From Candidatus Methylomirabilota bacterium (GTDB lineage: Bacteria; Methylomirabilota; Methylomirabilia; Methylomirabilales; Methylomirabilaceae), in NCBI GenBank assembly GCA_028869615.1, contig JAGWRQ010000023.1:1-16824 (forward strand): DNA of 16,824 nucleotides, in the 5' to 3' direction. Positions 13,246-16,824 of the stretch are shown here, one piece after another (the stretch's first letter is position 1; each line of letters opens with the position of its first letter). The position numbers and the translations under genes are program-made. Under the pieces are notes generated by a model, which made no database searches, was not told where the DNA came from, and saw only the letters and a program-made list of their open reading frames with translations.

Positions 13246-14073
13246 TCACGGAAACCTGAGTAATGGGACCACACCTGTGTCCAGGTTTACCACCTGTGCC
13301 CCTTGGGCCGGCTGCGGGATTCGAAACAGCTCACGAGACAACTCGGGATTCAAATGATACGACCGGTACGATACCTCCACCGCCACCTGCTTCACGGGCT
13401 CCTCCAGGAAGAGCGCGCGCAACCCGTTGGCCGCAGGAGCGTACCGAAATCTCAAGCGAAGTGATTGTCGATCGTACAACTCCCCCCTCAGAAGGCTCAG
13501 GTCGTCATCGGATAACCAGAGGCGCTGCGTCAAGGGCGATTCCTGTTGCCGTAGCAGGTACGCACGATCGTCATCCGGACCATACAGTTCTGTCTTCTCA
13601 ATCTGAACAGCAAGGGGCGGTAATCCAAGAAGTAACCGGATCAAATGGGCCGGCGCCACGCGGAATCCTGTGATCGCGGCCACGTTATCAGGCGTCGCAC
13701 GCCCTTCTACGAATAGATTCTGCAGCAGCGCATGCGCCATCAGCCGGCGTCCGTCGCTCACGATCACCGATGACGTCAACCCGCCCCAGCCGATGCTCTC
13801 CAGTCGAATCAGGTCGGGCCGCTCGATCGCGACCGCCTCTTGACGATACGCGTGCGTTCCCTCCTGTCGCACGGTAAGGTCAAGCACGGCTTGCAACCCT
13901 GTGACTGTGGTCTCGCGCTCCTGTACAGTACGAAGAATCTTCTGTGCAACCGCTTGCGAAGGACGCGGGAGGTCTTTTCCCTCCGGAACCAGATCATGCG
14001 TATAGGCGCACCCGCTCAGCGCTATGCCTGTCATGAGCGCCAAAAACCGCCGGGACGGACGACCACCGGTCAT
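13246..14073 (-). CDS. Outer-membrane lipoprotein, LolB/LolA-like (DUF4292-type)
   Basis: 275 residues from the chosen ATG. The N-terminus is a lipoprotein signal: basic residues (RPSRR), a hydrophobic stretch, then the lipobox LSGC with Cys22 as the acylated residue. The mature part reads like the beta-sheet half-barrel of LolA/LolB and DUF4292 proteins (QAVLDLTVRQEGTHAYRQEAVAIERPDLIRLE, GFRVAPAHLIRLLLGLPPL). These proteins carry or insert lipoproteins or act in envelope assembly. I cannot tell a true LolB from the broader family. The ATG overlaps the TPR gene stop (ATGA) and has AGGGGGG nearby. A longer frame to 14163 would run into the TPR gene and lose the signal peptide position. Confidence 0.8.
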   Translation of the reverse strand: MTGGRPSRRFLALMTGIALSGCAYTHDLVPEGKDLPRPSQAVAQKILRTVQERETTVTGLQAVLDLTVRQEGTHAYRQEAVAIERPDLIRLESIGWGGLTSSVIVSDGRRLMAHALLQNLFVEGRATPDNVAAITGFRVAPAHLIRLLLGLPPLAVQIEKTELYGPDDDRAYLLRQQESPLTQRLWLSDDDLSLLRGELYDRQSLRLRFRYAPAANGLRALFLEEPVKQVAVEVSYRSYHLNPELSRELFRIPQPAQGAQVVNLDTGVVPLLRFP

Positions 14074-15851
14074 CCACCCCCCTGAGAGATCACGTCCCGA
14101 GCCTTTCTGAGCTTGCGTTGCACCGCCTCGTTGGCGCCGTCGATGGCAAGGGACCGTTCCCACTCCCTGATCGCCTCAGGGACCATCTGCTTTCTGAAGT
14201 ACACATCCCCAAGGTGTTCAAAGATGGTGGGGTCCTCCTTCTTCGTGAGTTCCACGGCGCGCTTCAGTTCCACCAGGGCTTCATCCACCATTCCCTTCTT
14301 ATAGTAGGCCCAGCCCAGACTGTCCACGAACGCCCCGTTATCGGGCTGCAATGCTAACGCCTGCTTGACCAAGGCAACCGACTCATCGAGCTTGATCCCT
14401 TCATCGGCGAACATGTAGCCCAGGTAGTTGTACGCATCGGCATTCTTCGGATCGACAACCAAAAGCCGGCGAAAGATCGTTTCGGCCTTGTCAATTTGAC
14501 GACTTCGCTCAAAGGCCGAGCCGAGTTGATAGAGGTAGGCGGCATTGCTCGGTTCCAGGCCGAGCGCGCGCTCAAGTTGCGCGATGGCCTGAGCATAGCT
14601 TTTTTGCTGGAAATAGATCAGACCCAGTAGGTACGGAATAGTGCCCTCGTTCGGCTTGAGGGCCCCCGCCGTAGAGAGCAGGTCGCTGGCCTCGGCATAG
14701 CGTTCCTTCTGGCTGAGGATATACCCGCGATGGAACAGCGCGTCCGGATAGCGCGGACTGCTCTTGGGAATCTGCGTCAGCTCTTCGAGGGCCTCATCGG
14801 GGCGCTTATCATCCTCAAGGGTCAACCCCAGATAGTAACGGACCTCGTAGTTGCTCGGTTCCTGTTGGAGAATGTCCCGAAAAGCTCGAACGGCTTCGCC
14901 ATACGCCCTCTTTTCATAATAAATGAACCCAATCCGCAGTTTGAATGAGCTGTTGTTCGGTTCTTGATCGAGCAACCGCCGATACTCGACAAGGGCGGCG
15001 TCCAAGTCCTTCTGTCTCAAGAGAAGCTGCGCCAAACGCTCCCGAAGCTCGCCGTTCCTGGGATCGTCATCAAGCGCGCGTTGATACGTCTCCCTGGCCT
15101 CGTCCAATCTCCCCTGCGCCTCCAGACTCATCCCGAGCGCCGCCAACGCGGGATCAAACTCTGAGTCGCGTTCCAGGATCTCCCGAAAGATCTGGCTTGC
15201 CTGCTCCGGCTGGCCCTCCTCCAGATAGAGACGACCCAGGTTATAGCGGATAACCAGCGAGCCCGGATCAACGTCCAGCGCTCTTCGGTATACAGCGATC
15301 GCCTCCTGCGCTTTCTTGGCCTCCGCATAGAGAGCCGCGAGTTGCAGGTACGTCTCGATCCGGTTGGGATTCAGGTCGACCGCCTCGCGGAGATATCGTT
15401 CAGCGGCCGAAAGGTTATGCAGGCTCTGATAGACAGCAGCCAAGAACAGGTGCGCTTGAAGGTTCTCCGGTTCGAGGGCAAGCGCATCCTCGCCCGCGTT
15501 GATCGCGCCCCGAAGGTCGCCCCGCTTCATATACAGGAAGGCCAGGTGATTGTGCATGACGACAGATTGAGGATCGATGCGCAGTGCCCCTTTCTGCCAT
15601 GTGATCGCCGTCTGATAATCCCCTGTTTGCTCCGCCAGCAGACTCCTCATGAATTGGTAGTAGGCCTCAGTCTTGCCTGCTTCCCTCTCGGCTGCTTTAG
15701 TCGTAGACGCGACGGCAGCGACTGGCGCCCCACGCCGTATCGCAGGCTCAGGCCCAACCGTCTGCGCGACGACGCACCCTTGACCGAATACGGCCAGCCC
15801 CACCAATCCGCAGAGACAATGTCGGACCCGCCCTAACCTACTCGCATTCAT
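14070..15851 (-). CDS. Exported tetratricopeptide-repeat protein (about 15 TPRs)
   Basis: 593 residues from ATG 15851. The N-terminal RLGRVRHCLCGLVGLAVFGQG looks like a Sec signal. The following Cys26 has a poor lipobox context (G-Q-G-C), so lipidation is doubtful. From about residue 60 to the end it is an almost unbroken run of 34-residue TPR units with the usual W/L-G-Y-A-P spacing (for example AYYQFMRSLLAEQTGDYQTAI and AYNYLGYMFADEGIKLDESV). Such arrays are protein-docking scaffolds. The ATGA overlap with the LolB-like lipoprotein gene suggests a joint envelope role, for example in lipoprotein or outer-membrane protein handling, but no catalytic domain shows what it does. A GTG at 15875 is an alternative start; the AGGAG at 15860-15856 favours the ATG. 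Confidence 0.85.
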   Translation of the reverse strand: MNASRLGRVRHCLCGLVGLAVFGQGCVVAQTVGPEPAIRRGAPVAAVASTTKAAEREAGKTEAYYQFMRSLLAEQTGDYQTAITWQKGALRIDPQSVVMHNHLAFLYMKRGDLRGAINAGEDALALEPENLQAHLFLAAVYQSLHNLSAAERYLREAVDLNPNRIETYLQLAALYAEAKKAQEAIAVYRRALDVDPGSLVIRYNLGRLYLEEGQPEQASQIFREILERDSEFDPALAALGMSLEAQGRLDEARETYQRALDDDPRNGELRERLAQLLLRQKDLDAALVEYRRLLDQEPNNSSFKLRIGFIYYEKRAYGEAVRAFRDILQQEPSNYEVRYYLGLTLEDDKRPDEALEELTQIPKSSPRYPDALFHRGYILSQKERYAEASDLLSTAGALKPNEGTIPYLLGLIYFQQKSYAQAIAQLERALGLEPSNAAYLYQLGSAFERSRQIDKAETIFRRLLVVDPKNADAYNYLGYMFADEGIKLDESVALVKQALALQPDNGAFVDSLGWAYYKKGMVDEALVELKRAVELTKKEDPTIFEHLGDVYFRKQMVPEAIREWERSLAIDGANEAVQRKLRKARDVISQGGG

Positions 15852-15885
15852 CCAACTCCTCACGCACTCCTGCACAGGCCGGTGA

Positions 15886-16551
15886 CTACGACCGCCCCGT
15901 CATTTTCGATCTGAGCCTAGCAGGTCCAAGGGTCGGAGTCAACGCCGAATGCCTCGGGCGGGATCGCTCTTGCACATAGCCGCCGATGATGGCCAGCAAC
16001 GATTCCCGGCCCTCCTCAGACTTCGCCGAAAACGGAATAACCGCCTGAGGATCGCTCAAGCCTAAGGCATGGGCGACACCGCGGATCTGTGCGTCGCGGC
16101 CCGTCCGCCGAAGCTTATCGATCTTGGTGAGAACGGGGACCCAGTCGAGGGAAAGATGATCCAGCAACCGCTTCATCTGCAGGTCCTTCTCCGTGACCCC
16201 CTGTCGCGCATCAAGGAGCACGATGACAGCCCTGAGGTCGCGACCCGCATCCAGATATCCCTCGATCAGTGGTCCCCACGCCTGTCGAATCGAGTCAGGC
16301 GCCTTTGCGTAACCGTAGCCAGGAAGATCAACCAGATAGAAGTTCCGGTTGATCAGAAAAAAATTAAGAAGCTGCGTTCGGCCCGGCACGCCGCTGACGC
16401 GGGCAAGCCCACGGCGGCGCAGCAGACAGTTAATCAGCGAGGACTTGCCGACATTGGAGCGTCCCACGACCGCGATCTCCGCTCGTTGCTCACGCGGGAG
16501 TTGGGCGAGTAACGCTATACTTGTGACGAACTCGGCGGAGAGGATTTTCAC
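15886..16551 (-). CDS. engB: Ribosome-biogenesis GTPase EngB (YihA/YsxC)
   Basis: 221 residues from GTG 16551, giving the family's N-terminus MKILSAEFVTS. G motifs are complete: G1 GRSNVGKSS (30-38), the PGRTQ switch I threonine, G3 DLPGYG, G4 TKIDKL and G5 SAKS. EngB is a GTPase needed for late assembly of the 50S subunit. The frame is open upstream to an ATG at 16656, which would add 35 unrelated residues. I prefer the GTG because it aligns with the family and because a promoter-like extended -10 lies six bases before it. There is no Shine-Dalgarno. The last ~25 residues are an R/T/L-rich tail beyond the GTPase fold. It is the first gene of the long minus-strand run. Confidence 0.92.
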   Translation of the reverse strand: MKILSAEFVTSIALLAQLPREQRAEIAVVGRSNVGKSSLINCLLRRRGLARVSGVPGRTQLLNFFLINRNFYLVDLPGYGYAKAPDSIRQAWGPLIEGYLDAGRDLRAVIVLLDARQGVTEKDLQMKRLLDHLSLDWVPVLTKIDKLRRTGRDAQIRGVAHALGLSDPQAVIPFSAKSEEGRESLLAIIGGYVQERSRPRHSALTPTLGPARLRSKMTGRS

Positions 16552-16557
16552 AGCGTC

Positions 16558-16566
16558 AGTATAGCA
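16558..16566 (-). promoter_or_regulatory. Extended -10 promoter element for engB
   Basis: The minus strand reads TGCTATACT, the TGnTATAAT form of an extended -10 box, ending six bases before the GTG start of engB. No good -35 lies 17 bases further upstream, which is usual for extended -10 promoters. Transcription from it would begin at or just before the start codon. Confidence 0.5.
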
Positions 16567-16594
16567 TAGCTTGCCTGATGTCGGTCCTTTGGTC

Positions 16595-16623
16595 TTGACC
16601 CACCCCTTCCGCCGTGCTAGTGA
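16595..16623 (+). promoter_or_regulatory. Weak promoter candidate for leuB
   Basis: TTGACC (16595-16600) is followed after 17 bases by TAGTGA (16618-16623). The -35 is good but the -10 matches the consensus poorly. The position, 55 bases before the leuB start in the divergent gap, is sensible. This is only a candidate. Confidence 0.25.
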
Positions 16624-16677
16624 TGAAGGCCCTTGGAACGAAGGCGTTGGTCGCATGTCATCGATGACGGAGGGTTC

Positions 16678-16824
16678 ATGGCTCGGATTGCTGTGCTACC
16701 TGGAGATGGAGTGGGGCCGGAGATCGTCCTGGAGGCAACGAAGGTCCTGCAACACGTCGGCGCACTGTTCGGTATCCCTCTGACGTTCGAAGAAGGGATC
16801 GTCGGAGGAGCGGCCATCGACCGA
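16678..16824 (+). CDS. leuB: 3-isopropylmalate dehydrogenase, N-terminal fragment
   Basis: The only plus-strand gene, cut by the right edge after 49 codons. The peptide begins MARIAVLPGDGVGPEIVLEATKVL and ends GGAAIDR. The GDGVGPE motif at residues 9-15 and the GGAAID at 43-48 are the pattern of LeuB, which oxidatively decarboxylates 3-isopropylmalate in leucine synthesis. Related beta-decarboxylating dehydrogenases (isocitrate, homoisocitrate, tartrate) share the first motif; GGAAID favours LeuB. GGAGGG lies three bases before the ATG. It is divergent from engB across a gap of 126 bases. Confidence 0.88.
   Translation, partial: MARIAVLPGDGVGPEIVLEATKVLQHVGALFGIPLTFEEGIVGGAAIDR

Noticed and set aside
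16552..16656. ATG at 16656 as the engB start
   Set aside because: The added 35 residues have no match to the EngB N-terminus, and the promoter-like -10 would fall inside the coding region. Not fully excluded.
16640..16677. Palindrome CATCGATG before leuB as an operator
   Set aside because: Eight bases of palindrome in a GC-rich gap is easily chance, and no second copy is seen.

Overview
This window is a compact, moderately GC-rich bacterial chromosome segment. It is packed with housekeeping genes, almost all on the minus strand. Reading in the direction of transcription (from the right-hand end leftwards), the order is: engB, a TPR protein, a LolB-like lipoprotein, ispE, tRNA-Gln, prs, rplY (ctc type), pth, rpsF, ssb, rpsR, a DUF2232/YybS-like membrane protein, rplI, dnaB, radA, carD, a PIN/TRAM membrane protein, ispD, ispF, cysS and the start of rlmB. 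Only the last 147 bases carry a plus-strand gene, the start of leuB, divergent from engB. No gap between genes exceeds about 130 bases. I see no insertion sequence, prophage, CRISPR array or toxin-antitoxin pair.

The layout joins three widely conserved gene blocks. The first is ispE / tRNA-Gln / prs / rplY / pth, as in many Gram-negative bacteria. The second is rpsF / ssb / rpsR / yybS-like / rplI / dnaB, a ribosome-replication block. The third is radA / carD / yacL-like / ispD / ispF / cysS / rlmB. This last block resembles the radA-disA-yacL-ispDF-cysS-rlmB region of Bacillus and the carD-ispD-ispF-cysS-rlmB region of mycobacteria, with carD sitting where Bacillus has disA. Three enzymes of the MEP isoprenoid pathway (IspD, IspE, IspF) are present. 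The genes also supply PRPP synthesis, tRNA charging and recycling, replication and repair, and transcription-initiation control.

The lipoprotein with a LolB-like character and the TPR protein next to it suggest a Gram-negative cell with an outer membrane, while carD and the PIN/TRAM gene recall Gram-positive and actinobacterial order. This mix fits a deep Gram-negative lineage such as NC10 (Methylomirabilota), Nitrospirota or a former deltaproteobacterial group. That placement is an inference from gene order only.

The genes are tightly packed: ATGA overlaps at cysS/rlmB, ispD/ispF and TPR/lipoprotein, and a 17-base overlap at rpsF/ssb. Several non-ATG starts are likely (rpsF GTG, PIN/TRAM TTG, pth TTG, engB GTG). 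The points most worth a second look are two genes whose -10 element lies only 5-6 bases from the start codon with no Shine-Dalgarno (carD, engB), an eight-unit 7-bp repeat array between dnaB and radA, a seven-codon open frame coupled to prs, and an IspF lacking the usual metal-binding glutamate. I found no clearly new defence or mobile system; this is essentially a core-genome region.
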